From: Pachyseris speciosa
Lineage: Eukaryota > Cnidaria > Anthozoa > Scleractinia > Pachyseridae
Assembly: GCA_016490735.1 (NCBI GenBank)
Contig: JAEMWC010000237.1
Span: 792,001-856,000 of the forward strand
Direction: 5' to 3'
DNA: 64,000 nucleotides
In this document: piece by piece, positions 36,392-46,731 of the stretch
How the letters are laid out: each line of letters starts with the position of its first letter
Position numbering within the stretch: the stretch's first letter is position 1
Program-made: the position numbers and the translations under genes
Notes under the pieces: generated by a model
The model's database searches: none
What the model was told of the DNA's origin: nothing
What the model saw: the letters and a program-made list of their open reading frames with translations, nothing else

Positions 36392-39300
36392 GTACTGGTC
36401 AGCGGTCACGTTTGAAAGAAGTTATTCAAATGCAAACCAGCAGTGATATAAACCCCAGGAGGCGGCGTGATAACCAGTTCTTTCTGGAGGGCAAATATGA
36501 TTTAGGCCAAGGTCCTCAAGAGCACCAAGGGTGGGAACGTCGAAAAGTAAAAAGAGACAGGGATGGGAAGCATTATCCCATAATGCTCCACATATCTTAA
36601 GAGAACTTCAATTACACTTCAAGGTAAGTACCTCTCGTCTAATTTTCATTTCTCTTCCGATATGCTCCGCATTATGGGATAATTATGCGATTTTAAAGAA
36701 CCGCGGCCTAAACACACCAAGCAATTCCATATACAGCAAAATAAGGCATTCATTAAGATAAAGGCCAAGACCTACTCTAGAACATCCCTCAAATAATGCC
36801 TGCAAAAAATATGCTCACTAGACCAATCTGCCATCTTAAGGATATCTGCAACTGGGGTGCCTGTGACATACGCATGAGATGTTGCAGCCGCTCTTACACT
36901 GTGGGCTTTAAACTTCGAAATGTCAATCCCTGCGGACTGTAACACTGACATGATCCGCCTAGCTATTGTCGTAGGGGACACTGGATTGTATGGCCTAATG
37001 AGGGACAAAAACAATTTAGAAACAAACTGTCCACTTCGAGACCTAAGTGTTTCAGAACGAGAAATATACTCCTTTAACACAGCAAACGGGCAAATTGAAG
37101 CACAACCTGAAGACGAAAAAGTGATCTCAGTAGACTTCCCTGGCCTGGAAGTCTTTAACCGATCAGTCACAACAAAGCTAATTGAATCTCGAGATTCCTT
37201 CTTGAAATTAAGCTCTAAGGCAGATAACGTCTGCTGTCTCTGTGCAGAGGCTAATGCACATAGCATGACAGTCTTCAGAGTTAACGACTTTAAACTTAGC
37301 TCACATAGAGGAGCTAAGGTCTTTAAATAGTCAGTAACTTTAGAAACATCCCATGTAGAAGAATACCTTGGAGTGGGTGGTCTGAGAACGTTAACTTCTT
37401 TTGAGTAATCTCGCTATTAAAGGATGTAAACCAAGAGAATCTCGATCACCATTCACGGAACAAAGTGTTGTAGATAGTGCAGAACGGTAAGTGTTAATGG
37501 TACTGTTTCCTTTGCCTCCATGATAACAATCGGTTAAGAACTCCACAACCTGGATGACAGAAGCTTGAAGTAAATCAATTTGCCGTTTATGACACCAGCC
37601 AGACCACTTGTCCCACACTTCCTTGTACTGTTTCTCAGTGCCTGCTGTCCAAGATGCACAGATGATGTCAATTGCTTGCTTTGAAAATCCCTTGTTTGAC
37701 AGAGTTTTCCTGATAACGTCCAAGCGGCCAAGTTGAGTTTGTGTCTCAGCGGGTGCTGCTCTTGGTTGTGAGGGAGACTCGGGAAAATGTCCAGACGAGG
37801 CAACAAGATTGGCTGAACTGTTGACAACTGTAACAGAAGTGGATACCAACTCTGGGTAGGTCACACTGGTGCAATTAACAAAACTACGGCTTTGTCGTGG
37901 CGAATCTTGGCTAGCACTCGAGGTAGCAAACATTTAAGGACCTCTCCAAATTAGAGGAGATTTCCCTGGATAAGGTATCAGCCTGAATATTAACCTTCCC
38001 TGGGATGTGCTGAGCAGAAAAGAAAATATCCCTCAACTTGCATCATTCCCAAATACTTCTGGACAATGAATCTAATAACGGGGATCGTACACCCCCCCAT
38101 ATTATTAATATAGGCCACTGCAGTGGAGTTATCAACTGCAAGTCTAACATGAATGGACCTCAAGTTAGACACAAAACACTGGAGAGCATGAAATGATGCT
38201 AGAAGTTCCAGGTAATTGATATGATGTTCGGATTCACTTTGAGACCATCTGCCAGAAGCAGACAGACTACCACTCACGGCTCCCCAACCAATCAAACTTG
38301 CATCACTCTGGATGTAAATGTCAATTTTTGGAACCTGAAAAAGTCTACCATTGCACTGTGTAATATTCTCAATGACCCATAGTAAATCAGAACGAGCTTG
38401 AGAGCTTAAGGAAAGTGTCTTGTCATAATCAAGGCTTCCAGACAAAGTCTGAGTCTTGCATAACTCTAAGGAACGATAATGCATCTCTAGATAATCCACA
38501 GCCGGGAGTGCAGAAACTAACAGCCCAGTTACCTTAGCAACATCCCTAACACTAGGTTGATGCTAGCTAAAAGGCCTTTACAGGCGGAGACTATTTTCTC
38601 TAACTTAACAACTAGCAACTGCAATCTCACTGCGATGGAATTAATTATGAAACCCAAATAAAGGATCTCATTAAGAGAAACTAGCTGAGATTTCTCAACA
38701 TTGACAGTGAAGCCCAACTCACAAAGAGTTTGTTTTAAGACCTCAAGTTGCTGTAAACACTCATCATAAGGGCTTGCAATAAGTATGAGATCGTCAATGA
38801 AAATATTAACCCTGAAGCCAAGAAACCTAAACTAAGCCATAATAGGCTTAAAAATCTTAGTGAAAACCCTGGGTGCAAGACTGTACCCAAAAGGTAAGCA
38901 AGTAAACTCATAACGCTTGAAATTCCAAAGAAAACGTAAGTATTTACGATGGGGCTGGAAAATAGGTATACTGAAATAAGCATCCTTAAAGTCAATATAG
39001 ACCATGAAGTCCCCAGGGGAAATACAATTCAAGGCCATGCGGATATAATCCATCTTAAAATGAATCTTTCCGAAAAATTGATTTAAAGGCTTAAGGTTTA
39101 TAACTGGCCGAAAGTCCCCAGTCTTCTTGGGAACCAAAAAGACTGTAGAAATGAATTCATCATCACAAGGAGACACTTCAGTCACAACGCCCTTGGAAAT
39201 TAGCTTTTTAATCTCTGACTCAATCAAAGCAGTTTCCCTTTTAGTAAATTAGGAAACTTAGGCAGATTTACTTGATGAGGGGTTGTTTCAAACTCAAGGT

Positions 39301-40673
39301 GATAACCTGAGACAGTTTGTAAGATCCATGGATCAATAATAAACTCCCTCCATTTTGGTAAATTCCCAGATAAACCACCAGCCTGTAACAAAGGTACAGA
39401 GTGTACATTTACCTTGTTTACACTTTGTCCTTCTGTGGTTTGGTGCTGGTTATTGGAGCTGATCGTCCTCCTACTTGTTGCCGGTCGTGAAAGTAACTTC
39501 CACGACCTCGGTAGCCTAAAAAAGTGGACTTTCTACCAGACCTCTGTGGGTAGCTCCTGCTAGGTGTATCAGACCCTCTCTTGTAAGAACTGACCATGTT
39601 CTTGATCAAAGTCGGACGGCCAGACACCCTCCTAGAAATCTTATTGACCTCTCCGATCTCCTTAATATGCTTGGGCAATTCATCCCCAAACAAATAAGTT
39701 GTAATGGCGTTAGACTTGTTACAAACAGAGTAATAAGGCCTAGTGATATCTGGTTTAAGAAACTCTCTTCGTTTTAGAGATGTAAGAAAAGAGGCATGCC
39801 CCAGAAAGGTATCAGCGTCTGCCAATAAAGATAGCAAAACATTGGAATCCATTGAAGACTTGTGTTTACGAGCTTTAAGTGCTGAATCAAACAACTGTAT
39901 TATAGGCTGAGATGCCTTGACAATACCTTTCTGGAGCTCTTGAAGACCGAGGTCCTTCGATTTAGACTCCTTAGACAAATCGTGCCACAATTCTAAATTG
40001 ACTTTAGGCACACACAAGTATTTACAATTAGCAGGAGTCTTATACTTCTCGTACAAATCCTTTAACTTGGAATCCATGGCTTTCCTTGAGCATGTGTCAT
40101 TGACACGTTGAGCAATGACCTCAGCCACTTCAGGCCCAAAACTTTCGGTCTCCTCGAACACCGAAGGGAGCTTAAACTCCTCCTCGTGGTGCTCATTAGT
40201 CCATGAGACTTCGTGTAAAACTATTGCGGCCGAGGGGTTAAAAAACCCCTTCGGCGGTTTTTGAAGAGGACTTTGAATTTTGAGCCTCTGAACCAGAGTA
40301 CTCAGTCCTAGATTTCTCGCTACTGAACTTTGCAGCAAGGTCGTTAAGCTTGTCAAGAATACTGTCGATTCCGAGCTGTTCCTTCAACTCATTCAAATCA
40401 AATTCTACGTGGTCTGTGTCGTCGGCCTCAGCCGCGTCGTGAACTTCATTCGCAATCACCACATTGGGTTCCAAAGGTACAGTGTTAGCGCCGGTTGTCG
40501 AAGACATCACCAAGTGGGCAAGCGAAACTCTTGCAGTCAACTGTCGAGCGCCAAATAAGCGACGGAAGCTAACAGAACAAGTAAAGCGACGAAAAGAAAA
40601 ATGTGAGTAAACGAACAAGGAACTCCCCTTGAAAAAACGAAAACAAAACAAGGAACCTAAAATAGATAAATAC

Positions 40674-40718
<45 letters not shown>

Positions 40719-40787
40719 ATCACGCCGCCTCCTGGGGTTTATATCACTGCTGATTTGCATTTGAATAACTTCTTTCAAACGTGACCA

Positions 40788-40837
<50 letters not shown>

Positions 40838-41221
40838 CATATCGGAAGAGAAACGCGGTCTTCCAACCGAAGCGATTTAAAACACGATTGGTGTTTGATT
40901 TGTACGAAGCGAACTATAATAACCAGTTACTCAAATCAAGGAGAAACAGTGGAGGCGTATCTTAGGTGCCCAATTACACAGCGGCATAATTGGACTCGTA
41001 CCCCAAGATCGCGCTCCAGTGACTGAGACCACGATTTTGGTAGAATGCAATTAATTTGAAGTTTCATTTTGTTTTCGTTTTAGGTGAATGAATCTGTCAG
41101 AAGAGGCGATTACGAAAGGGCAATGAAAAACTCCAACATCGCCAAATGGATTAACATTCTTGCCATCATTAGTGGTTGTACTCTGTACTGTTTTATTTTG
41201 CTTTTGATCGTTGCTCTTTGA
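32343..41221 (+). CDS. Gene A: CD225/dispanin (IFITM/PRRT1-like) membrane protein, four exons seen
   Basis: Exons 32343-32603, 33036-33233, 36065-36190 and 41084-41221 join in phase 0 at every border with GT/AG sites, giving 240 residues plus stop if translation starts at 32343. The N-terminal part is rich in Pro, Gly and Gln (PGYQAQPGYHAQ, VQPGPAVINMG) and should be cytosolic. The C-terminal CD225 domain has a first hydrophobic segment (WMGLSIFSVIFFTLPFGLVA), a conserved loop (RRGDYERAMKNSNIAKW) and a second membrane helix to the end. Dispanins include IFITM proteins, which alter membrane fusion, and PRRT1, a synaptic protein; the role here is unknown. Introns 2 and 3 hold a LINE, a MITE and a DIRS element. 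The two CD225 exons are near certain; the first exon and the start are inferred. Confidence 0.82.
33036..33233 (+). CDS. Gene A, proline/glutamine-rich exon
   Basis: Acceptor TTATAG, donor CAG|GTAAGA, 66 codons from PGYQAQPGYHAQ to GIAGVQ. It corresponds in place and composition to gene B exon 60629-60864. Confidence 0.78.
33269..35118 (-). mobile_element. 5'-truncated CR1-like LINE in gene A intron 2
   Basis: A 373-codon open frame (35118-33997) holds an almost complete RT: FPTEWKQAIVNPLLKKG, NLRPISNF, SAYRKGHSTETALLR, LLDLSAAFDTVDH, GVPQGSCLGPLLF and the catalytic FADDTQLY at about 34295, then NKTEVMLIG and ARNLGVWFD. A frameshift follows at about 34000, and the C-terminal part resumes at 33858-33586 (QNAAARLISNT, LHWLPVKYRIMFK). 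The 3' end is a microsatellite of nine ATAAC units at 33269-33315, typical of CR1/L2-like tails. The endonuclease is missing. It is antisense to gene A. Confidence 0.93.
35532..35817. mobile_element. MITE with TIR TAGAGCGCTTTTCAAT (copy 1)
   Basis: The 286 bp element starts TAGAGCGCTTTTCAATCGAG and ends with the inverted CTCGATTGAAAAGCGCTCTA. A second copy lies in opposite orientation at 53247-53521. The inside has CCAAT-like blocks (TGATTGGCCAGGAAAACTCG). There is no coding capacity; a TA target is possible because TA bounds the ends. Confidence 0.9.
36065..36190 (+). CDS. Gene A, CD225 first half
   Basis: Acceptor TTTCAG, donor CAG|GTGATC, 42 codons from RPATGPVVVAPPPRHNW to LLFSYQ. It encodes the first hydrophobic segment. 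Confidence 0.92.
36345..36483. repeat. DIRS left inverted terminal repeat
   Basis: About 140 bp from GATATGTGGAGCATTATGGG to GTGATAACCAGTTCTT, matched inverted at 40709-40848. The left terminus has about 50 extra bases outside it (36293-36344). Confidence 0.92.
36572..36690. repeat. DIRS internal complementary region (ICR)
   Basis: The first part (36572-36651) is the reverse complement of the left outer end 36293-36377. The second part (36650-36690, TCTCTTCCGATATGCTCC...) is the reverse complement of the right outer end 40817-40852. The two meet at ATTTTCATTTCTCTTCC, i.e. the two element ends joined. This is the template arrangement of DIRS1. Confidence 0.93.
36772..37933 (-). pseudogene. 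DIRS tyrosine recombinase
   Basis: The N-terminal part (37933-37391) has a Ser/Thr-rich leader and a core-binding domain (FSKQAIDIICASWTAGTEKQ, VVEFLTDCYHGGKGNSTINT). A frameshift in an A run near 37396 precedes the rest: RPPTPRYSSTWDVSKV, MLCALASAQRQQTLSAL (first catalytic Arg), CPFAVLKEYISRS, HSVRAAATSHAYVTG (H-x-x-R), and WSSEHIFCRHYLRD with the W/H box and catalytic Tyr. All signature residues are visible. The enzyme would insert the circular DNA. Confidence 0.92.
37919..38564 (-). pseudogene. DIRS RNase H
   Basis: The frame resumes as PSVRDVAKVTGLLVSALP and continues through YIQSDASLIGWGAVSG (first catalytic Asp), HHINYLELLASFHALQCF (Glu) and LAVDNSTAVAYINNMGG (Asp). After a frameshift near 38035 the end is seen: HIPGKVNIQADTLSRE with a stop at about 37919. 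The gene overlaps the start of the recombinase frame at 37933. Confidence 0.88.
38529..39237 (-). pseudogene. DIRS reverse transcriptase
   Basis: Motifs in order: IKKLISKGVVTEV, FLVPKKTGDFRPVINLKPLN, YIDFKDAYFSIPI, KYLRFLWNFKRYEFTCLPFG, and after an in-frame TAG (about 38830) the catalytic IFIDDLILIA at about 38790, then LGFTVNVEKSQL and YLGFIIN. A frameshift near 39240 separates it from the upstream open frame that follows gag, and another near 38565 leads into the RNase H. Confidence 0.9.
39418..40507 (-). pseudogene. DIRS gag-like protein
   Basis: It starts MSSTTGANTVPLEPNVV at 40507 and runs through an acidic region (ELKEQLGIDSILDKLNDLA) to a frameshift near 40240 in a G/C-rich spot (AAACCCCTTCGGCGG). 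It continues in the frame of 40356-39418: LPSVFEETESFGPEVAEVI, KLKDLYEKYKTPANCKYL, LLADADTFLGHASF, and a basic Ser/Arg/Gly-rich tail. No zinc knuckle is seen, as is usual for DIRS gag. Confidence 0.82.
40709..40852. repeat. DIRS right inverted terminal repeat
   Basis: Reverse complement of the left repeat with few differences; its outer end (GCATATCGGAAGAGAAA) is unique to this side and reappears in the internal complementary region. Confidence 0.92.
41084..41221 (+). CDS. Gene A, CD225 second half and stop
   Basis: Acceptor TTTTAG, 45 codons from VNESVRRGDYERA to LLLIVAL and a TGA. It carries the conserved loop and second membrane helix. An AATAAA lies about 0.5 kb downstream (near 41752), which could be a poly(A) signal. 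Confidence 0.92.
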   Translation: MNESVRRGDYERAMKNSNIAKWINILAIISGCTLYCFILLLIVAL

Positions 41222-41554
41222 TGAAGACTAAGAGTTAAACAAGCTCTAAGGCTATCTTATATGCACAATGTTCCTCAAGAATTCAGTCTGTATTATATTG
41301 AATTCAATTTGTTCTGATTTTCATTATTTTTGTGGAAAACACCGAACAAGTCTATACTAATAACTGACAAAATCAATATAGATAGATTTAAAAAAGTACT
41401 AGTGTCATGCAACTGTTAAGGTATCGGTACTTTTGAGAAGGGGCGGGCCTCTGTTCGCTTTAGTATTGAGGGAGGCGTGGATGGGTAGTGGGGTATACCT
41501 TATTAGACCATGTAATGTTTAATTATAAATGAACAGAAGTGTTTTATCAATTTA
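41222..41554. other. Gene A 3' flank, no other feature
   Basis: Probable 3' UTR and flank of gene A. Nothing else is seen. Confidence 0.4.
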
Positions 41555-41700
41555 AAACACGAGGCGCAACCGAGTGTTTTTGGACTTGATAAAACACTAT
41601 TGCGAATTTGTTGAACGGCTTAAAAAGCTTTACTGCACATCTATCGGATGTAAAATTTAGCCGTGTTTTATAAGATATAAAGACACTCATTAAAAATTAT
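41555..41700 (+). repeat. Dispersed repeat copy (pair with 43266-43495)
   Basis: It shares TTTAAAACACGAGGCGCAAC, CTTGATAAAACAC, TTGAACGGCTTAAAAAGCTT and a GACACTCATTAAAAA-like end with 43266-43495 in the same orientation. The second copy has an extra ~45 bp inside. Confidence 0.8.
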
Positions 41701-41806
41701 TTTCTTTAGTATTTCCATCATGAATTATCAATTAATTTTTTTTTAAAGATTAAATAAAGAAGGAATTAATAAACGTAATTCTGACACGTTATTATATATA
41801 TGTAAA

Positions 41807-42415
41807 TACGTTCGAAGCCATGAAAGCCGTATACTAAAGGAACCATGCCACTCAGCTTTCGACACACATCTCTGTTGAAAGAAAAACTTTTTGCCTCGAG
41901 TCGGAATCGAACCGACGTTCCCCAGTTACTAGTCGGGCGTGATAACCACTACACTAGCGGAGCAACCACGCTAGCAACGCGGCCACTTTAGAAAGTGAGT
42001 AGTATCGCGCGTCGGCCATTCCTCGGAACATTTTTCTTTCGAGACTTTTGTGTGTTTCCTGGATTCTAAATTCCCTGGACGGGAATTAGAAATATATATG
42101 TAAATACCTTCGAAGACTTGAAAGCCGTAGAACAATATACTAAAGGAACCATGCAAACACAGTTTGCCACTCAGCTTTTGTGTGTTTCCTGGAGCCAGGA
42201 AAGACACAAAAGTCTCGAAAGAAAAATGTTCCTAGGAATGGCCGACGTGCGATACTACTCACTTTCTAAAGTGGCCGCGTTGCCAGCGTGGTTGCTCAGG
42301 TAGTGTAGTGGTTTATCGATTCCGACTCGGGGCAAAAAGTTTTTCTTTCAACAAAGATGTGTGTCGAAAGCTGAGTGGCAAACTGTGTTTGCATGGTTCC
42401 TTTAGTATATTGACA
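41807..42415. repeat. Inverted repeat built from a tRNA-like element
   Basis: The left arm (41807-42060) and right arm (42187-42415) are reverse complements with a few deletions. A third partial copy of the arm start (GTAAATACCTTCGAAGACTT to CCACTCAGCTTT, 42092-42177) sits in the middle in left-arm orientation. Each arm carries a tRNA-like core; the right one has lost about 30 bp of it. It looks like successive insertions of one element. Confidence 0.85.
41893..41968 (-). other. tRNA-like sequence (pseudo-tRNA, Val-like)
   Basis: On the - strand the A box TAGTGTAGTGGTTATCACG and B box CGGTTCGATTCCGAC are typical of a Val/Asp-type tRNA. The anticodon stem carries a mismatch and the acceptor pairs poorly. 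The sequence recurs, deleted, in the inverted arm at 42285-42335, so it belongs to a mobile repeat and is probably not a working tRNA gene. Confidence 0.6.
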
Positions 42416-43265
42416 CGTTATTGTCCAAATACTTTCGAACCGTTGACCCAGAAGCCCAGGAGCTCTTTCATAACCATCATAACTTGTATTTTAAGTTTCT
42501 TGAGTCTTTTCCCTTATAATTTAGAGACGCCTTAATTACCCTTTAATGGAGAAGGGCAAACTTTATGGTTGTACGTTTACTTTTTTAACATGCAATGTCG
42601 GTTTGGGTTGTAAATGCTTTCTAACCTAACTGGCTGGTTGGCGAAAAACAATCCTCTGTCTGAATGAAAATGGTCCTCTTAAGATAGGTTATGGCCGGTA
42701 TTGGAGTCCAATCAGAAAGGTGCACCAGATGATGTACGTGTGAAGCGCTTTTTTTTTTTTTATCATCTGGTTATAATTAAGGCAGGCGCTTAGCTGAGTC
42801 GTCATTTCAGAACGTTTAAAGGCTCAAAGTAATGTTATCTCGCACGTTTTTAGCTTCGACTGTAGTTTCATTTTAAAATTTCAATAAGTTTTAGATATAA
42901 AGCTACGAGTTTGAATTTCACAAACATGTTTTAGCAGAAACTTCTGCCTTCTTTCTCATTTCTCTTTTGTTTTTATCTTTATCTTATCTTTTTGTTTATT
43001 ACCATATTTTTGTTTATTACCATATTTCAATGTTTTTAATTCATTAATTGTTGTAAATCAGATTATAATAACGAGGGCCACCCTAATTAATTTCGTGTTA
43101 GCTTTTGGTGCCACCCTCTTTAAATATTGTTTCTATCTATCTATCTACTTCAGTGCAAATGTCACAGGAGATGCAAATAAGAATATAAATAACTAATAAG
43201 TGCTCACCATTACCTATTCAAACAATAGGTATAAAGCGTGCATATGTAAAGATAGTTGTTGACGT
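42416..43265. other. Non-coding stretch
   Basis: AT-rich; a short TATC run at 43133-43148. No gene or known repeat identified. Confidence 0.4.
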
Positions 43266-43495
43266 AATGTTTAATAAATGAGCAGGAGTGTTTTATCAAG
43301 TTTAAAACACGAGGCGCAACTGAGTTTTTTAAGACTTGATAAAACACGAATTGCGAATTTATTGAACGGCTTAAAAAGCTTTACTGTGTATCTATCCATT
43401 CTTACACTAAAATTTAGATTTTGGGTTATTTTGGCCCAGAAAATCGGATGTGAAATTTGGCCGTGTCTTAATCAGACATAAAGACATTCATTAAA
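43266..43495 (+). repeat. Dispersed repeat copy (pair with 41555-41700)
   Basis: Longer copy of the family described at 41555-41700, with the extra segment containing TTTGGGTTATTTTGGCCC. Confidence 0.8.
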
Positions 43496-44039
43496 AAAAT
43501 GTTTTTTTTTTTGGATCAGTGCAAGGCCTCTTTTACCCTGAGCTGGAAATGTCTATCTTTGTAGTGTGCACACTTTTATTTTTCTGTTAGTTTGTATACG
43601 TATATACCGATTAGCACTTACTACAATCTTCGACAAAAGCAAACTGAAACTGAACATTTTTGGTACTATTAGCATTATGTAATCAGTGGTACCCCTTGCA
43701 CCCCACGAAACCATTTCTCCCTCTCCCCCTATCAATAGGGAGCTTTAGCCGCGACGACGGCGACGGCAACGAAAACGTCGTCTCAAAATCTAACTGTTTG
43801 TTTTTGTAACTCTTTTAACAAATTAAAAAAAAGCAGGTGACGTAAAAAGCCTAGGCAAAGTGAGATAATTTAAACTTGATAAACAATCAGAAAACAGTCC
43901 TCATGTACAGCAATGTTGCCCTTGATGACATCAACTTCAACTAAAGGAAATACCCACTACCAACAATATAGGCACAATCTCTGCAATCAATACGAATCAG
44001 ATGATTGCATTAAAAGCCAAACTGTGAATGATTTCAGGC

Positions 44040-44415
44040 CTCATTTCCAGGGGCTTATCAGGGAGGAGGCTTATTAGAGAGGGGGGCTTAATAGAGAGGG
44101 AGGCTTATTTTTAACACGCAGTTTTCGTCTTCAATTAGTTTTTTTGTAAAAAACTCAAACAACTGCAGTGAAACTAGATTATTTAATAAAGAGCAGTAAA
44201 CAGTATTATTTGTTTGAGTGTATATTTGTTTAAATACAATTCCTCTGGGCCACATGAAGTGGATTTTGTAAGAGGGAATAGGAGAGACTAATTACAAAAT
44301 CTTGTGTCCTAAGGGGGAGGGTTTATTAGAGATGGGGGGCTTATTTCAAAAACTGACTTCCAGACTGGGGGCTTATTAGAAGGGGGGGAGGGGGGGGGGG
44401 GGCTTAATAGAGCTT
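44040..44415 (+). repeat. Repeat bounded by GGGGGCTTATTAGA motifs
   Basis: Clusters of GGAGGCTTATTAGAGAGG and GGGGGCTTAATAGAG occur at 44057-44110 and again at 44315-44415, the latter with a long G run. The two clusters bracket about 200 bp of AT-rich sequence. Class unknown; possibly a MITE. Confidence 0.6.
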
Positions 44416-45490
44416 TTACGGTATTTGCCACTCCAGAAACTACAAGGGGAATGCAGTGGAGTGGAAAATGGTATTCTGTAAAGGTTATATGAACCTCTTG
44501 CAGTTTAATAAAAGCGTTTGTTCTGCATTACTTTTATTGAAAATTTATAAAGCCAACACATAATAATTTAAATTCCGATATAAGTATTATTTGAAGAAAT
44601 AGTGCTTTTGTTAGCAATTACACCGGAATCACCAACACGCCATAATCATTCAGAACCATTTCTTGTTCTTTTAGGTGCCTTTTTGGGAGAAAACCCAAAA
44701 CAAACTCTGTCAAATTCAGCAATCTCTCATCACCAATATTATTCATTATTTTTCATATATGCAGCTACCCCTACTCACATAACAGAATATTCGACAAATA
44801 TTCTACTTCCGTATTTTCCCCTTGTACATCTCCGCAGTAGTCACATGCGCCTCTCGAGCGCCTATTTTTGTTCTACGCATCAAGATAAATTTCTTTAAGC
44901 CATTTCCTGAAGCATAACACGGACATTTGTCTTGCTTATCCCTCATATATCTTGTTTCCGACCAGGTCTGGTTAGACAATGTTCCAGTCTTTTGATGGAT
45001 TGTAAATTCGCTTCCTTCGGCTCGTACATCTACGTGAAAGCCGTTTCACCCTCTTTGAGCAATGATTGAATAATTTTTTTTTCCAAACTACTGACCATTT
45101 CCAACCATTCAAAGCAAATAAACTTTGCATTTTTTCCAAAAAGGACCCTAAAGTGAAGCTTCAACGTTGTTCTCGGACAGTTTCATTGAATTAATTCAAC
45201 TTTGATCGGAACCGTTAGGTGGTTGCAACACACCGAATGTTTTTCGCACCTTTTTCGCTTTGTCATGTGATGGAAAAATTATGTCAATGATGTGTCGTAG
45301 AGTTTTTAATCGGGATTTCTGGATATGAAAAGATAATAACCATTTCGACGCTACGCGCCTCGTTGGTTATTTATCACTTCATATCCAGCGCGCCCTCGTA
45401 GAATAATTGTTAAATAGACGTTTGCTTTTATTAGCTGAGAATCGCTCTCCTTTTCTCCCCAATTGATTGCCATTTAAATCACGTGGTTGA
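44416..45490. other. Non-coding stretch
   Basis: No gene supported. A short palindromic piece at 45330-45400 (ATATGAAAAGATAATAACC ... GGTTATTTATCACTTCATAT) may be a transposon end. Confidence 0.4.
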
Positions 45491-45499
45491 AACGTATTA

Positions 45500-45708
45500 A
45501 ACAGGAAGGATACTTACAGGTGGCATTATTACAGCTGAGGTTTGCTGGACAGACTGAACAGTTTGAGGGGGATATCCTGGCTGTGCAGGAGCAGACGGGT
45601 AAGGACCTGTGTAAGGACCTGGGTGGCTGTGGTGGTTGACCTATGTACCAAGGTTGAAGTTCAATGGTTGATGGCGCTGCACAGGAGCCCATCACTTGGT
45701 GCGTACAG

Positions 45709-45742
<34 letters not shown>

Positions 45743-46731
45743 AGACCGATCTATTTTTGGACTTGGCCTGACTTGAGCTGGAAAAATGGCAACGAGGAAG
45801 GCAACCGCAACGAGAGCGCCACAAAACAATAGGTTTAATCAACGTAAACAGAGGCTCTGCACGTGCAGATACTTGTGATGTCAGCGGAACACCCGCGGGA
45901 GTCTGATATTCGCGGGAATTTCAATCTAAAAATAAACTGGTCTCTGAAAACGCCGTGACAGGAATATAGGGTAGTTGAACGTTCCTAGTGATGGGCTCCT
46001 GCGCTGCACCAGCTGGCTGCTCAGGGAGAGAAGGGCCATTTTAATTAAACAAATAAGTCAGCAAACAAACACATGCAAACAAAAATACATAAATTCCCGG
46101 CCATTTACGAATTTATGTGTACCAAAACCCAAGCGAGAAAGTGGAAGATGTCCGGGAAAAAAGAATATCAAAATCTCTGTCGTTTTAAGTCTTGCCTAGA
46201 AATCAAACTAACAATAAGGTACCAAGATATTGTTTTCAGCTTTACTTCATCTGCCTGGCTCTGCTAATAGTTGCTAATGCTGATCATGTCTAACGCATCA
46301 GTAACGGCTCAATTTCTCAAGACATGTTTGGTTCAGGCAGATCGTGCGAACTTAAAGAATTCTACACATTGCTCAGTTAGAAAACCTAAACATAGTTCCG
46401 CGACCACATAAACAAACAGCAAACATGAAAATACAGAAAATCGTCTAAAGAGGGATTATGTTTTCTAGGGTTATAGTTTATCCAAGGTTAGCAGGAATAA
46501 ATTGTGTTGACGATCAATGAAATGGTGAAACCTAGACTTTGAAAGATCTTAGATCGACAGAGTAAGATGACCGTGGTAATAATCAAGTAACAAATTAAGA
46601 ACTACCAAAGCAAACAATATTTAACTTTAAACTAATTGTTGATGTCTCTTGGCGGTTTGACGCATGCACTTTACAACCTGGAATAATGTCATACCTTGAG
46701 GGACGTAATGAACTGTCTTGCTGTCAGCCAT
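45500..46731 (-). pseudogene. Broken copy of dispanin gene B exons 1 and 2
   Basis: Exon 1' (46695-46731) reads MADSKTVHYVPQ and ends in the same phase-1 donor context (CAAG|GTAT) as gene B exon 1. Exon 2' is recognisable from GAGCAGCCAGCTGGTGCAG (about 46010-46030) and, after a 320-bp transposon insertion, from CCATCAACCATTGAA to the donor at about 45518. Damage is seen at three places: the acceptor AG and the PPPY segment are gone, the transposon splits the exon, and a frameshift in the proline-rich part (near 45610-45625) moves GPYPSAPAQPGYPPQTVQS out of frame with APSTIELQP. No CD225 exon follows downstream on this strand. This is a duplicated, dead 5' half. Confidence 0.85.
45682..46001. 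mobile_element. hAT-like MITE inserted in the pseudogene exon
   Basis: The 320 bp element has inverted ends CAGGAGCCCATCACTTGG and CCTAGTGATGGGCTCCTG and is flanked by CGCTGCA(C) on both sides. The 7-8 bp target duplication and the CAGG-type ends fit a hAT-superfamily non-autonomous element. No transposase is encoded. Confidence 0.88.

Larger units (their letters stand above)
36293..40852 (-). mobile_element. DIRS-like YR retrotransposon in gene A intron 3
   Basis: The 4.56 kb element encodes gag, RT, RNase H and a tyrosine recombinase in this order on the - strand. Inverted terminal repeats lie at 36345-36483 and 40709-40848. An internal complementary region at 36572-36690 combines the complements of both outer ends, which is the hallmark of DIRS1 replication through a circular form. 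No target duplication is evident, as expected for YR insertion. Lesions are few: about four frameshifts and one nonsense codon. It lies antisense in gene A. Confidence 0.95.
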
